Source: Mesostigma viride (lineage: Eukaryota; Streptophyta; Mesostigmatophyceae; Mesostigmatales; Mesostigmataceae). From it: a DNA stretch of 64,000 nt. Where the stretch lies: contig RPFO01000015.1 in assembly GCA_009746045.1 (NCBI GenBank), forward strand, positions 2,902,932 through 2,966,931, in the 5' to 3' direction. A program made the translations under genes and the position numbers. This document shows, in pieces, positions 19,502 to 30,234 of this stretch (position 1 is its first letter; every line of letters begins with the position of its first letter). Under the pieces are notes generated by a model. The model saw nothing but the letters and a program-made list of their open reading frames with translations. It made no database searches and was not told the origin of the DNA.

Positions 19502-22500
19502 TTACGCGTACACGACCCAAGACTTGAGGTATTTATCCTTCGTCTGATCGACCAGGATTGCGATTTCCTCGTCATCGAACCTGCACATGCAGTTGCACGG
19601 CGTGATAGGATGCAAAGCATAAAGCAGCAACAGTGCTCAGCAACAGCAACAGCAACAGCAGCAGCGTTGGCTAGTAAATACTGTACGATCAGGCAAGGAT
19701 TTTTCATGACAACCATGTGCAAGCAAGAATAAGTATCCATCGCTCACACTTACTTTACGGCAACGTGCCAGACGTTCTCTTTGACGTGCTTTGTGGCACC
19801 GCGCACTGGGGCAGTGGCTGGGGGCTCCGCGAGGATCGTGCCATGAAAGGTCTCCCAAAAGGTGTGACCGTCCGCTGTCATTTTCCACAGAAAGGACGCT
19901 CGCTTTCCCACAATCCCCTCCATGGTGAGCGATGCAAAGGGCAGCGTCGCCATGCCCTTCTCCAGGATAAAACTCGCAAACTTGCTTTTTGCCTGTGACA
20001 AGCAGCAGTAAGGAAAAGTGTAAAAAGGACATGTTCCACACAAGGTAAGAACTGAAAGCATAAATCAGCATCCAGTTCCGTGCATGCCACATATGGCAAC
20101 TGATGTAAAACAGAAATACCATATCTTGCCTACCTTGGGCTGCAGCCTAGTGGGCGTGTCGTTGCCCCCGCTGCCCTTGTTGGCCGCCTCCTTGGCCGCG
20201 CCCCCGCTGCCCGCGTCGGCCGCCCCCCCGCTGCCCGCGTTGGCCGCCTCCTTGGCCGCGCCCCTGCTGCCCTTGTTGGCCGCCTCCTTGGCCGCGCCCC
20301 CGCTGCCCGCGTCGGCCGCCCCCCCGCTGCCCGCGTTGGCCGCCTCCTTTGCCGCGCCTCTGCTGCCCTTGTTGGCCGCCTCCTTGGCCGCGCCCCCGCT
20401 GCCCGCGTTGGCCGCCTCCTTGGCCGCGCCCCTGCTGCCCGCCTTGGCCGCCTCCTTGGCCGCGCCTCTGCTGCCCGCCTTGGCCGCCTCCTTGGCCGCG
20501 CCCCCGCTGCCCGCCTTGGCCGCCTCCTTGGTCGCGCCTCTGCTGCCCGCCTTGGCCGCCTCCTTGGCCGCGCCCCCGCTGCCCGCCTTGGCCGCCTCCT
20601 TGGCCGCGCCCCCGCTGCCCGCCTTGGCTGCGACCTTGGAGCCGGCGTTCGCCACCACCTGTTAGCGTCAGGTGCGCAAAATTACTCATAACCAACAAGA
20701 AGCACAATATATGAGGTGGGGTGCGGTGCGGAACGGTAGGCATGGCATCGAGTTTGCATTTGTAAAAAGAAAAATAGACAGCTAAACAACAAGAAGATTA
20801 CCTCATTTGGTTGTGGGGCCCGCCCCTTCACCTCCACCAGCAGCGCATCTTCATCGTCGTCGGCGTTGCCCTCCACAGCAGTGGCTCGCTCATCTTCGTC
20901 AGGGGCTGCCAGTGGCGCAAACCGCAGCTTCCGTTTCAATGCCTTGCTCTGCGGTTTCGATGCCTTGCACTGCGGCACAAAGTCCTCATCCGATCCCGAG
21001 GCATCTTCCGCCGAGCCAGGATCGGAGGAGCCTTCCTCGTCATCTCGCGCCGGTATTGGCTTGGCGCGCTGTTTCTGTCTCCCCGGGCGCCCCTTGGCTC
21101 TTTTTGCAGCGTCTGGCGTATTACCAGTATGCCCAGGGCTGAGGGTCGCGCGAGGGCGCTGTTGAGGCATAAGGCATGCAAAAGCATAAAGGGTCATCAG
21201 CCCAACGTTGCACATGTAACACTTACTACTAACTAATATAATGCAGCAATCAACATAAAACGCAATTTAAAGAGTCCTACATAAATAAACTGAAGCAAAT
21301 GCCATCAATGCATAAACGGAGGCAAAGTCCATCGGAAGCTTTTAGTCTTGCACACCCTGGGGCAGCTTCCTACACATACCTTGGGCCCCTTCGTGGTCCT
21401 TGCTGCTTGAGCTGCCCCCTTCTTCCTGCCTTCTTGCCGGTTGCCTGGGCTTTCATCGCCTTCCTCAAACCCGGGGCATCTCTGGGGAAAGAAGAATACG
21501 CACACAAGTGAAACATTATCTCGTGCAACTAGTTAATCACCACCAAAAGATGAAGGTTAGTTACAAAGAATATGACCATGAATAGTGAGAAAACAATACC
21601 AAACTTATACCGCTTGTCCACCCTCTCCAGCTCGACACCCGGCGCCGCCACAAGGTCCACAGGGTTCTGGACCTGTGCTGCGGACGTGACCTCACTCGCG
21701 AAAATCCATTCCTCGCCATCCTCGCCTTCCTCGCCTTCGTCATCTTCGCCCTCCAATGTCTGCATCTTCCCCCCCTGGAAACACGCCCGCTTGACGTCCT
21801 GCCAGTTGTAGACGATGCTCTCCCTTGGCACTCGTTCGAAAGTGAAGTTCTCCATCCCCTGTGGTTGTATTTCTGAGTCGAGGGATCCATCTGCTGTGAC
21901 AAGGCAGCCGGTTCTCAAGAAGCTGGCCCACAGGCTTGCTTGGTGGTCCCTCCGGTACCACAGCCAGGCTTCACCCAGCCAGTGTGTGGTCAGCGCACGC
22001 TTCTTCGCGGGCTCAAGCGCTTTCTCACCCCCTGTCCCCAGCCATCTGCACGCATGCAAGCAGTTCAATAATGTCAACTGACAGTTCCGTTACGTATGCA
22101 ACATTTAGCCTAGCTTGTTCCACAACAAGGGCCAAGGCATAAGATATGTAGGCCTGCTGTCAAATAATATCAACAAACCACATCTGAATCCACTCACCCC
22201 CCACCCACCAGCAATGGAATACGTGCTACATGATCTCCCAACGGAGTCATGTTATAATGTAACTTAATTAAATACTACTATCTGAATAATATACCGACTT
22301 TCCTATGTTAAGCATATAGTAGTACTCCAATTATACATGTCTTTAATAAATATACTTGTACGATGACCCTAAACCCCTATACTTATACTTGACTACGTAG
22401 TATACGTATTGTTACATGTCCGGCCGTGCTTATACCATACAATACTAGTATTTGGACTAAATCTATACTATACTGTTCCTATGCTATATACATACCTGTC

Positions 22501-25385
22501 GAGGTTGTTGCCGGTCTGCAACCACTCCTCCTGCAGCCTGAATGCTTTCTCTTTTATTCCCGCTTGCACATGCCTGTCACCTGGCTGCCATGCTGATGAC
22601 AGGCCCTTGGGCCCGAACACCACAGTCGTGTCCAGTTCAGCAAACCTACCCAGCACATCCTTATCTATGTGTGAGGCGAGATTATCCAAAAACATCAGCC
22701 GTGCACCCGGATACTTCCGCGTGAATGGTGCGTAGACGGCGTTGATCACGTCAAGGAAGGTCGGTGTGTCCATCCACGCCCTGGGCTGGAAAAACACGGC
22801 CGTCTGCATTTCAAAAGTGGCCACGTGTTATCAAACCACAGTGGCATGGGGGAGGAATACCAACATTCCTGTCGTTAGCATGGAGGGACCACCAGGTGCA
22901 TCGTGTGCATGTAACCATGTGACAGTTATTGTTGTAGACTCCAACCAGCAGAGTACGTCCACCATCATTACCCTCTCTTGTTGGTGTAACTGCTGTAAGT
23001 GTCCCTACAACTGATTCTGAAAAAAAGTCGGGGATTGAAGCAAGTACTTTAAAAAGCTTGTTCAACATATATAACAAGTGTATATTCCTGATTGGCTGCC
23101 CCCCCCGTGATACTCACCGCTTATATCACCTAAGCAGTGTGTATCATGCATGTATCAGTACTTTATAGGTATGAATTCAAATGCCCAATCTCCCGCGGGT
23201 AGTATTGTTGAGTCCCAAGGATTACTATTCCACGCGCTACTTTATCACATGATAGCCTAAAAATCTGAATGCTGTCAATGACCTTTGCCCACCACAAGGA
23301 AAGAGACTTAGTGGCATGGGTGCTAGCAAAAGCCTGCCTGATTGCAAACAAAAAGATGCAAAAGGTGCAAACAAAACTCACCTCGCTGTGGTAGCTATCC
23401 TGCTCAGCTTCATAGAGCGTTCCCTCCCCGGAGAAAATGATGATCAGCTTTGGCTGCTCGACACCTTCGGTAGGAGTCTTGCCCGGACTGTACATGGGCA
23501 TAAAGGTGCAAAAGCGCTTGTCTGCCGAGCTCCCGGCCTGGCCCGCGACGTGCACATGTTCCGCGCCTTTTTCTTCCCAGGTATCCTGCGCCGGGCTGTT
23601 GAAAGGCATCGGCGTCTCATCCCCCCCCAACCTGAAGCATGGGGGATAGTTCCCAAACTGGGGGCAGTAGTTGTTCACAGTGCGCACCTGGTTCACCTTG
23701 GGCTTTGGCGTCGGGTGTCGCACGGTGATAAGATGGGCCTGCAGCCCTCGGACCCACCTGCATGGTGCCACGGATCCGGCATGACATGCAAAATGCAAAA
23801 AACAAAATTCAGTATCCTTCTGCACTGGCACATGTGCTGGAATCATCCTACATTAAGGCTTAGATAAACACGACTGACATGGAAACGGGCAAAGTAAACA
23901 ACACATGGGAGTAATAGTAAGGATATTGCTGACATCTAACCTACGGAAGAAAGGACAGGTTTTCAAAATGCTCACCGGCCCATGGTCGCCATGTTCACAG
24001 GGGCGGACCTCGCAACCGCCAGATTGTTGGTCTTCCTCCGGGTCGTGAGGCCGTGCCGAGCACGAAGCTTGGTCAGGTAACCGTCCGAGGCCTTGAAATC
24101 GTCGTAGTTGCCGCTGTACAATTGGCGCACGTACTTGAAAGCAAGATTGCGCACCACAGGCCGGGTCACGCGAACCCCGAGGTTCCGCATCTCCTTGATG
24201 TCAGCCACCACCTTGACTTCCGCAAGAGGAAACCTAGCAGCACCATAGGCACATTCACATTGGCATGGATAGGCATGAATGCTTTGGTTTAGTAGACCAT
24301 ACGTTAACTGCTGTATGCATGCATCGGGCAAACGATCGAGAAGACCTCCTCGGGGGGAGACCTCCTCAGGGGGAGCCTCCTAGCGCCAAGGCTCACCATC
24401 GCCATGGTGTCACGAGCCTTGGCGCAGCCGCAGCCGAGTGGAGCTTTATTATGGTATATAATGCATTTTCTTAAAACAAAGCCGGACCGCACTGCCGGGT
24501 TCCACACGCACCCCCGGCCGGCCCCTCGCGGGGGGCGCGTGAAAACGGCAAAGGCAAAGCGGAGCCCGCCGCCTTTGGGCGGGCGTAGCGGAGCCCCCCG
24601 CGCCCCCCGCGAGGGGAAAATTTTTTTCCAGGCTTGCCAGTCGCTGTAGAATTTCTTAACCAGATTTTTTGTAAGTGCGCATGAATACCCACGGTTTTCC
24701 GCAGCTTCCCACCTCTCCCTTATCGCCAAGGGCAGAATGTCGAGTGAGAAACAAATCAGTACGCTGCTAACCAAGTGCTAACCAACTGGCCAGATATACT
24801 TCGAATGCTTCACATCCTTCGTTTGGACAGAAACACCTAATTTTGACAGACACAGGTGCAGAACTAAATGGCAACACACATATGTATACACTAGACTTAC
24901 TGGGCTGTCTTGCCCTCCGCCATCCTGGGCACCGCCTTTGCCGTCTTCTTGCCCGTCTTCATCTGTTGCACCCTGGCGGGATTCTTCAGCCACCCCCTGA
25001 TGGTGTTGGGGTTAACGTCCTTCTCTGCGCACCACTTCGTCAAAAATCCGCGCTCCTGCATGCTGTCCTTGACCGCTAGAAAGTCCTCCACCAGTTTCAC
25101 CTTCTCATCATTAGAGCGAAAGATGTGCTTCGTTCGCTTGCGCTTCATCGGGGCGGGGAGAGGCTCGTGCGGCGTGAACGCCTCCTTTCCGGCCTGCGCA
25201 GCGGCATTCGCGTCTGCAGTGGCAATGGCAGCTGCAGCCACGGCTGGCTCCGGCTCAACAATGCCGGCAGCTGCCATTGCCGCCCGCAGAATGTTAGCAT
25301 GCTTGCCAGGGGATACCTGTCCCAGGAAACCCGTGACCCCCTTTACGATATTGGCATATTTTTCCCTCCACCCGACGTCGGACAT
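19502..25385 (-). CDS. Pogo/CENP-B-like transposase gene, about eleven exons
   Basis: A minus-strand gene from ATG at 25385 to TAA at 19502. Exons inferred from GT-AG borders and open frame: 24901-25385, about 24630-24768 (edge unclear), 23976-24233, 23384-23757, 22496-22803, 21611-22045, 21380-21481, 20802-21158, 20134-20658, 19754-19992, 19502-19580; about 1,100 codons. The N-terminus holds a psq/CENP-B-like helix-turn-helix, the middle a DDE_1 catalytic domain, and the C-terminus acidic and Ala/Lys/Gly-rich repeat exons that ordinary pogo transposases lack. The product would bind the subterminal repeats and cut at the TIRs. Host-type introns fit expression in the nucleus. Exon joins are by eye and need transcript support. 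Confidence 0.65.
20134..20658 (-). CDS. Transposase-gene exon 9: Ala/Lys/Gly decapeptide-type repeats
   Basis: 175 codons made almost entirely of the repeat AAKEAAKAGSGG / AANKGSRG, about 13 units, matched in DNA by a 30-36 bp tandem repeat (GCCGCCTCCTTGGCCGCG). It keeps an open frame and proper splice borders, so the repeat is probably translated. AKEAAKAG units resemble the basic C-terminal tails of linker histones and may bind DNA. It could also be a microsatellite expansion tolerated in the gene. Confidence 0.5.
20802..21158 (-). CDS. Transposase-gene exon 8: acidic/basic linker
   Basis: Bounded by a CAACAG acceptor and a GTAATC donor. It encodes KRAKGRPGRQKQRAKP (an AT-hook-like GRPGR core), then acidic EEGSSDPGSAEDASGSDEDF, then KPQSKALKRKLRF. 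The low-complexity charged composition suggests nuclear, DNA-associating function. No catalytic motif. Confidence 0.5.
22496..22803 (-). CDS. Transposase exon 5: second and third catalytic Asp
   Basis: ARLMFLDNLASHI has the second Asp and SSAWQPGDRHVQAGIK the third, 35 residues apart (DD35D), within the range of pogo-like enzymes. WMDTPTFLDVINAVYAPF is the preceding W-M/F block typical of DDE_1. A GTATGT donor follows at 22495. All three acidic residues are present, so the catalytic core looks functional. Confidence 0.7.
23384..23757 (-). CDS. Transposase exon 4: start of DDE catalytic domain (first Asp)
   Basis: CAG acceptor before GTGGGTCC and a GTGAGT donor. FRLGGDETPMPFNS carries the first catalytic Asp in the usual DE(T/S) context, followed by SADKRFCTFMPMYSPG and QPKLIIIFSGEGT, the beta-strand and K-P-x-x-I-F pattern of DDE_1 endonucleases. 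Confidence 0.65.
23976..24233 (-). CDS. Transposase exon 3: second DNA-binding (CENP-B/Tc5-type HTH) region
   Basis: Bounded by a CTAG acceptor and a GTGAGC donor. Reads ADIKEMRNLGVRVTRPVV, NLAFKYVRQLY and YLTKLRARHGLTTRRKTNN, matching the pattern of the CENP-B-like second HTH, where the F..S.GWL..F..R...... motif appears as ASDGYLTKLRARHGL. Confidence 0.6.
24474..24632. repeat. Short GC-rich palindromic repeat inside the transposase gene
   Basis: A compact GC-rich block of nested palindromes: CCCCTCGCGGGGGG near 24523, GCCGCCTTTGGGCGGGC near 24570 and CCCCGCGAGGGG near 24604. It breaks abruptly from the AT-rich intron DNA and disturbs the edge of exon 2. It looks like the short palindromic repeats that riddle organelle genomes of volvocalean algae. 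The origin is inference from pattern only. Confidence 0.55.
24901..25385 (-). CDS. Transposase exon 1: N-terminal helix-turn-helix
   Basis: Starts MSDVGWREKYANIVKG and ends KAVPRMAEGKTAQ at a GTAAGT donor. An Ala-rich linker leads to a basic patch MKRKRTKHIF (a likely nuclear localisation signal), then NDEKVKLVEDF...TKWCAEKDVNPNTIRGWLKN, a psq/CENP-B-type HTH of about 50 residues that would recognise the element's ends. Confidence 0.65.
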
Positions 25386-25539
25386 TGTTATGTTGCCGAC
25401 AGTGCCCAAATTAATTGCAACCACGCTCTTGATTATTGTTTATCAGCCACAAAAAAACGTCTACTCGCTTGCGGTGGCCATCGCTGCACGCAGCACTAAA
25501 GGACGCACAATATGTAACCAGGCTGGCATCAGTGACGCT

Positions 25540-25690
25540 GGAGTTCGCTTCGTTAGTGCCAGAAATCGCTTCGTTAGTGTGAATTCGCTTCATTAGTACA
25601 ATGAATTCGGCTCGTTAGTCTGACATCATTTCAATGTGCTAATCATGCGAATCGTTAGTACGTTACTTCCACTAATGACTCGGGTCTGAC
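25540..25690. repeat. Right subterminal repeats of the pogo-like transposon
   Basis: TTCGCTTCGTTAGTG-type units occur at least five times (near 25547, 25568, 25585, 25608 and 25650), and the series resumes beyond the MITE at 26400-26510. The same words occur at the left end. Confidence 0.65.
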
Positions 25691-25694
25691 TGAA

Positions 25695-26371
25695 GGGGAG
25701 GTGCGCCACAAAACCACCCTAAAACTGAAACATGCTAATATCAACCTGTATTCATTTCCACTATGCTCAGCAATGATTGGGGGCATCAAATAACATGTTT
25801 GGTGAGTTGTCCATGCACTTGTTGAGGGTACTACCCCCATATATACGCCAATAATGCGCTATAAATAGCAAAAGACGCTAATTAGGACTATGTATGCCCC
25901 AGCCAATCCACACATCCGCTTGGGACAGCGAGATATACCCATGTAGAATCGTTCATGGCCAAAACATTGGGCTACTCACAAGTAGCATCGGAGGTGTATT
26001 GTGAGAGTAATTAATTTTCCCCCCCCAAAGCACCTTTTTTTCCGGACATTGCATAAAAGTGACATGAAATCATGGAATTAGAGGCCACAAAGATATACAA
26101 AATTCAAAAATTGATCGACAAATACGCCCGCCAAGTTACAGGTCAATCTGATGTGTGGATTGGCTGGGGCATACCTAGTCCTAATTAGCGTCTTTTGCTA
26201 TTTATAGCGCATTATTGGCGCATATATGGGGGTAGTACCCTCAACAAGTGCATGGACAACTCACCAAACATGTTATTTCATGCCCCCAATCATTGCTGAG
26301 CATAGTGGAAATGAATACAGGTTGATATTAGCATGTTTCAGTTTTAGGGTGGTTTTGTGGCGCACCTCCCC
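25695..26371. mobile_element. Foldback MITE (677 bp)
   Basis: The outer ~220 bp on each side are near-perfect inverted copies (25695-25918 against 26149-26371), starting GGGGAGGTGCGCCAC and flanked by TGAA on both sides. The ~230-bp centre is AT-rich and unique. No coding. It lies between the transposase gene and the right TIR of the pogo-like element, splitting its subterminal repeats, so it inserted later. Superfamily unassigned. Confidence 0.8.
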
Positions 26372-26530
26372 TGAAGTCAACGAAGTCGTAACCCCCCAAA
26401 TTCGGCAGATTAGTACGAGTATCCGATCGGACCCGTACGAGTACCCGATCGCAATCTCGAATCGTTAGTGAAATCGAATCACTAATCTACCGAATTAGTG
26501 AAATCACTAAGGAAGTGAGCTGACCCTGTA

Positions 26531-26706
26531 GGCTTCGGAATGCCGTTTGAGACGGCGCGGTTCATGACGTCCGCGACCGCCATGAGTCGCAGCTGGTAGT
26601 CGCTGATGTCCGATTGCTTATGGTCAGCCTTGTACAACTCGTACACCTTGCGTTGTTCGAGTTCCAATTGGGCGCGTTGTTGCTCCGTTAATAGGGAAGA
26701 ACTCAT
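26531..26706 (-). pseudogene. Viral-island small ORF cut by the pogo-like transposon
   Basis: About 58 codons from ATG at 26706 (MSSSLLTEQQRAQLELEQ...), a charged helical protein with possible coiled coil, preceded by an AT-rich stretch with TATATATA that could be its promoter. The transposon's TIR abuts its 3' side. No family recognised. A fossil remnant. Confidence 0.4.
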
Positions 26707-26736
26707 TGCGTATATATACATTATCAAGAAGGAAAA

Positions 26737-27897
26737 TTACTTCGGCGTCGATCTATTGCCCGCCACGAGGAGCGATATGACAAACATAAAGAACATCAAA
26801 AACGCGAACCCGCCCAATGCGATCAACATGATCTTGGCCTCCTTGCTGAACATGGGTGTGCCGAGGACGGTAGACGAGGTCGCCGCGGCTGTTTGTATTT
26901 GTGTGTCGGACGTCGTCGTCGTTACGTTCGTGTTCGCAGGTGTCGTCGTCGTTACGCCCGTGTTTGCAGGTGCCGCGGGCGTCGGGGCGGCGCTCGCGCC
27001 CGTGCTCGCGTACGTCATCTGATCCAGGCCGTTGGAGTTCGTGAAGTATTTGAACTTCAGCGCCAGCTGTTTCAGTTGATCGCCTTTGTCTCGCTGATTC
27101 AGTTTGTCGAACTCCTTGATCCGGTCGACGATTATAGAACGGCGCTTCTCGAGCCCGAGCCCGGCTTTGGCCAGCGTCGGCTCCTTGTTCGCGGGGATGT
27201 ACCCTTTGATTGTACCCTTTGATTTCCGTTACCATTTTCGACGCCAGAGTTTCTATCTCGGTCGCTTCGTACCTATCTTTTCCCAATCGCTCGACGTCCC
27301 GCGATAGCGTGTCGATCTCGGTCTCGAGCGTGAAAGCGCTTAAAAAGTCTTTCGCCTCCCACAGCTGTATGAGTTTTGTCATGTCCGAATCGAATTTCGT
27401 CCTCATTTCTTCACCGATCTTCAACATCACGACGGTCTCCCCATACGTCTTGATATCGGTTTCGCCGACGAATATGTCCTGCTCGCTCGCAAACTTCAGG
27501 AGTTTTTCGGCGGTCTGCACGTCCTTTTGAGAGACGTGGCCGCGGATCGCGGCCTTGATCTCCTCTCGCTTCTTCGCGAATAAATCTGGGAGGTTCGCGT
27601 TGGTAGATTTACCCAACAGCGCCTTCGCGTCCTTCAATCGTCCTTCCTGCAAGGCCCGCATCCCCTCCGCCTCGATTTCCTGAACTTTTTCGTATTTGAT
27701 AGTCTTCTTAAGCTCCTCTTTGAGGAGATCGATCGTCTTGAACCCCCACAGGTTATCTCTCATTGCCTTGTTTTCAATTCCAACTTTGCGCAATCCAGTT
27801 TCTGCTGATTCCCCTGTTGCATGCAATCTCTCCAAGCTTTGAACAACGCGTTTCTCGAATTAATGTGCGACTGATTCCCGGAGTCGAAAGGGACGAA
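26737..27897 (-). pseudogene. Viral-island coiled-coil / membrane-anchored protein remnant
   Basis: The minus strand is protein-like over almost the whole stretch. The N-terminal part is rich in Lys/Glu heptads (DLLKEELKKTIKYEKVQEIE and following, a long coiled coil). Thr/Ala/Pro-rich linker sequence follows, and the C-terminal end has a hydrophobic segment (IMLIALGGFAFLMFFMFVIS) before a short basic tail. This composition fits a giant-virus structural or membrane-associated protein. It is broken, with about one break, and the split-repeat element at 27898 abuts it. No named family recognised. Confidence 0.5.
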
Positions 27898-28105
27898 TCG
27901 GATTTCTCTGAAAATAGTTTATTAAACAGCATGCGGGAAAGAAAGGGCCGCCACAACCTTGTGGCTGTACATGCAGAAAGGCTTGTTAGACGAATGGGGA
28001 CGGCTTGTTGTTTACTGGGGAATCCTACTGGCAACTAGCTTTGCCTTTTGTAAGTCAGGCGCCGTTTGTTTGAACGGCCGGCCATGTGTTGAATGCTGAC
28101 AGAAG

Positions 28106-28758
28106 AGTTAGCATATTGGGGCACCAATGTGCTAGATGGATGCAGGTTGAGGAGACCTTTCCAACGCCGTGTCAACCGCCTAGAACAGACAAGGGACTAG
28201 AAAGTTATCAAGTCCCGAAGTACTGCCGACCGGTGGGCGAGGGCGGTGCACACTCAGGGCATAGTGGACAGGACACGTGGCAGGCCGTGCCTGCACAGGC
28301 TTAGCCTGGACTCTCACGTGACTGGGACACAGTGTACTGAGGGCTCAACGGTACTGTGGCTAGTAGAAGCCAGTAACCAGCCAGCAGGTCTGCAAGGATG
28401 TAAGTCCTTGCAGGACTGTGGCAGGTCCTGTGCTGTCCTAGACACAGGATAGCCAGAGATTCCTGTATGCTGCCTGCAACGAGGATGCAAGGCAGCGATA
28501 CGAGGCTCTGGCAATGTAGCGTTGCCCAGCGTTGCTCATGACCGAGGAACAAGGATGGAACGAGGTTGCATATAGCTCGAGGCTCAACGAGGCAACGAGC
28601 GTCTTCACACACGAACCTTGGTCGTCACGACGAGTGGCGAGCCTATCGAGGGTCGTAGGCCTGGTGTGAGGATAAAGGTTGCTAGCCAGCAGCCTGGGTC
28701 ATTCCAGCCGGCAAGGACCAGGAGCTCACAAGCTCTGCTGACGAGTTGCTGCGCAAAT
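28106..28758 (+). repeat. Copia J 5' LTR
   Basis: 653 bp, starting AGTTAGCATATT and ending TGCTGCGCAAAT, flanked on the left by AGAAG. It holds a GTGGACAGGACACGTGGCAGG block shared with the copia A LTR. Confidence 0.9.
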
Positions 28759-30234
28759 CGTACTATTGCTTCCACGCTTTCATGTCTGGTTCATCGTCAA
28801 GCAGCCACGGTGCTGGTGAGGCGAACGAGCAGAGAGACGCGCAAGCGTTTTTCCCCTACCGTAACCAAGCAAACGCTCCAACATTCGTGCAAGCGGCCTA
28901 CGTAGCGAGGCACTTGGCAGAAGAGGGGTGGGTGGCGGTGAGTGGGGGAGGCAGCAGGCCAGCGGCGGCGGACCCGATTATTCAACGGGCTCGCGTCGTG
29001 ATTTCTCCAGGTGAGACGGGGCGAGTGGCGGTGGAAGAGTTGGTGCGCTACGTGACGCGCTAGCTGAAACTGCTAATCGTGTGGAGGTCGCTTATCAGGG
29101 CGCCCATATCACTCTAGCCGGTCTCGACCTAGCCAGGGAGGCGCTTAGCCAGATTGTGGCAACAGCGCTCGGCAGCACCCGACTGTTTAACCACTGGGTG
29201 GCGACAGCAGTGCTAGGAGAGGGGGTACCAGACGCCGACATCATCCGGAACGCGCGTGCTCGGGAGACGGTAAATCCTTGGAGCACGGCAGAGGTATTTG
29301 CCCAAACCATTGAGAATCTTGTTGCTGTCCTTTTGCAAGAGTCGAGAGGGTACGCAGACAGGTTCTTTATACCACACAGCCTTTCGGGGTATACTCAAGG
29401 CTTGATACACCGAGGCCGGAAACCACCAGTGCGTGGGGTCCGGAGGTGGAATTGTCACGGGGGTCGAGAAGACGCCTGAAGACGTCCATTTCGAGTGGAC
29501 TGACAAGCCAGAGGGCTCCGTCAAGCGCTCAGCCCAGCAGATAAACGAGGGCGACGGCACTACCGAGACCTACGAGGAAGGCAGAGAGCTGATCTGCATT
29601 CCCTCGTGAGGTGACTCACGAGTACGACCGTTACGGCCGAGGCGAGCAGAACGAGCTGTCGGCGGCGGTAAGCGGTGGGTGCGCGACTTGCTTGGCATCG
29701 CAACCCAGGTGAGACACAACATCCAGTCGAACGCAAGGAGACGGGCGACCTGTGACCTGCGTGCTGGGAGAGTTTAACCCAAGCCTCCAGATTGTCGCAG
29801 CGGCAGCAGCAGCCACACCGGTTGCTGAGGGTGTTGAGGAGCGTCCAGACCGTGAGGAGGGGCAGGCGAGTGCAAGCCAGGAGGCGGCCTCGTCTGGAGT
29901 AAGTGCGTGAGCCTGAGGGGTTCCAGCAGCCATATCTGCGTGTGTTTCTGTGTATTCTATAATGCTTCGTAACACGCGCGGGGGCGGCAGCGGGAGCGGG
30001 GCGGAGCGGGGGATGGCGGGGGTGAGGCAAGGGCAGACACGGGAGGCCCCGCCAACGTCGTGCCAGAGGGACAGGCGATCCCAACGGCAGAGGGCGTCAA
30101 TGGCAGGAGGGCTCCAACCGGAAGAGGAAAGAGGTGGCACAAGGGGAGGAGCGTGCAGGGTGGCCAACCGACGGCGTGGTGCTGACGGGGGAGGGCCAGA
30201 ATGATGCTGAACGTCAAGCACCTGGTAAGAGACC
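28759..30234 (+). other. Long leader of copia J with protein-like stretches
   Basis: Almost 1.5 kb lies between the 5' LTR and gag, far longer than a usual copia leader. From ATG 28782 (MSGSSSSSHGAGEAN...) to about 29580 both composition and frame look coding: NAPTFVQAAYVARHLAEEGW, then a helical region IVATALGSTRLFNHWVATAV. I recognise no domain. It is broken in this copy. It may be a family-specific extra gene or a captured host fragment. Confidence 0.45.

Noticed and set aside
20084-20714. Plus-strand open frames of Leu/Pro/Ala and Trp/Pro/Arg repeats
   Set aside because: Shadows of the minus-strand repeat exon, which has proper splice borders and sits in a recognisable gene.
25655-26468. 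Two similar short ORFs in opposite orientation (MGVVPSTSAWTTH...)
   Set aside because: Both fall in the inverted arms of the MITE; the similarity is due to the DNA repeat and there is no transposase.
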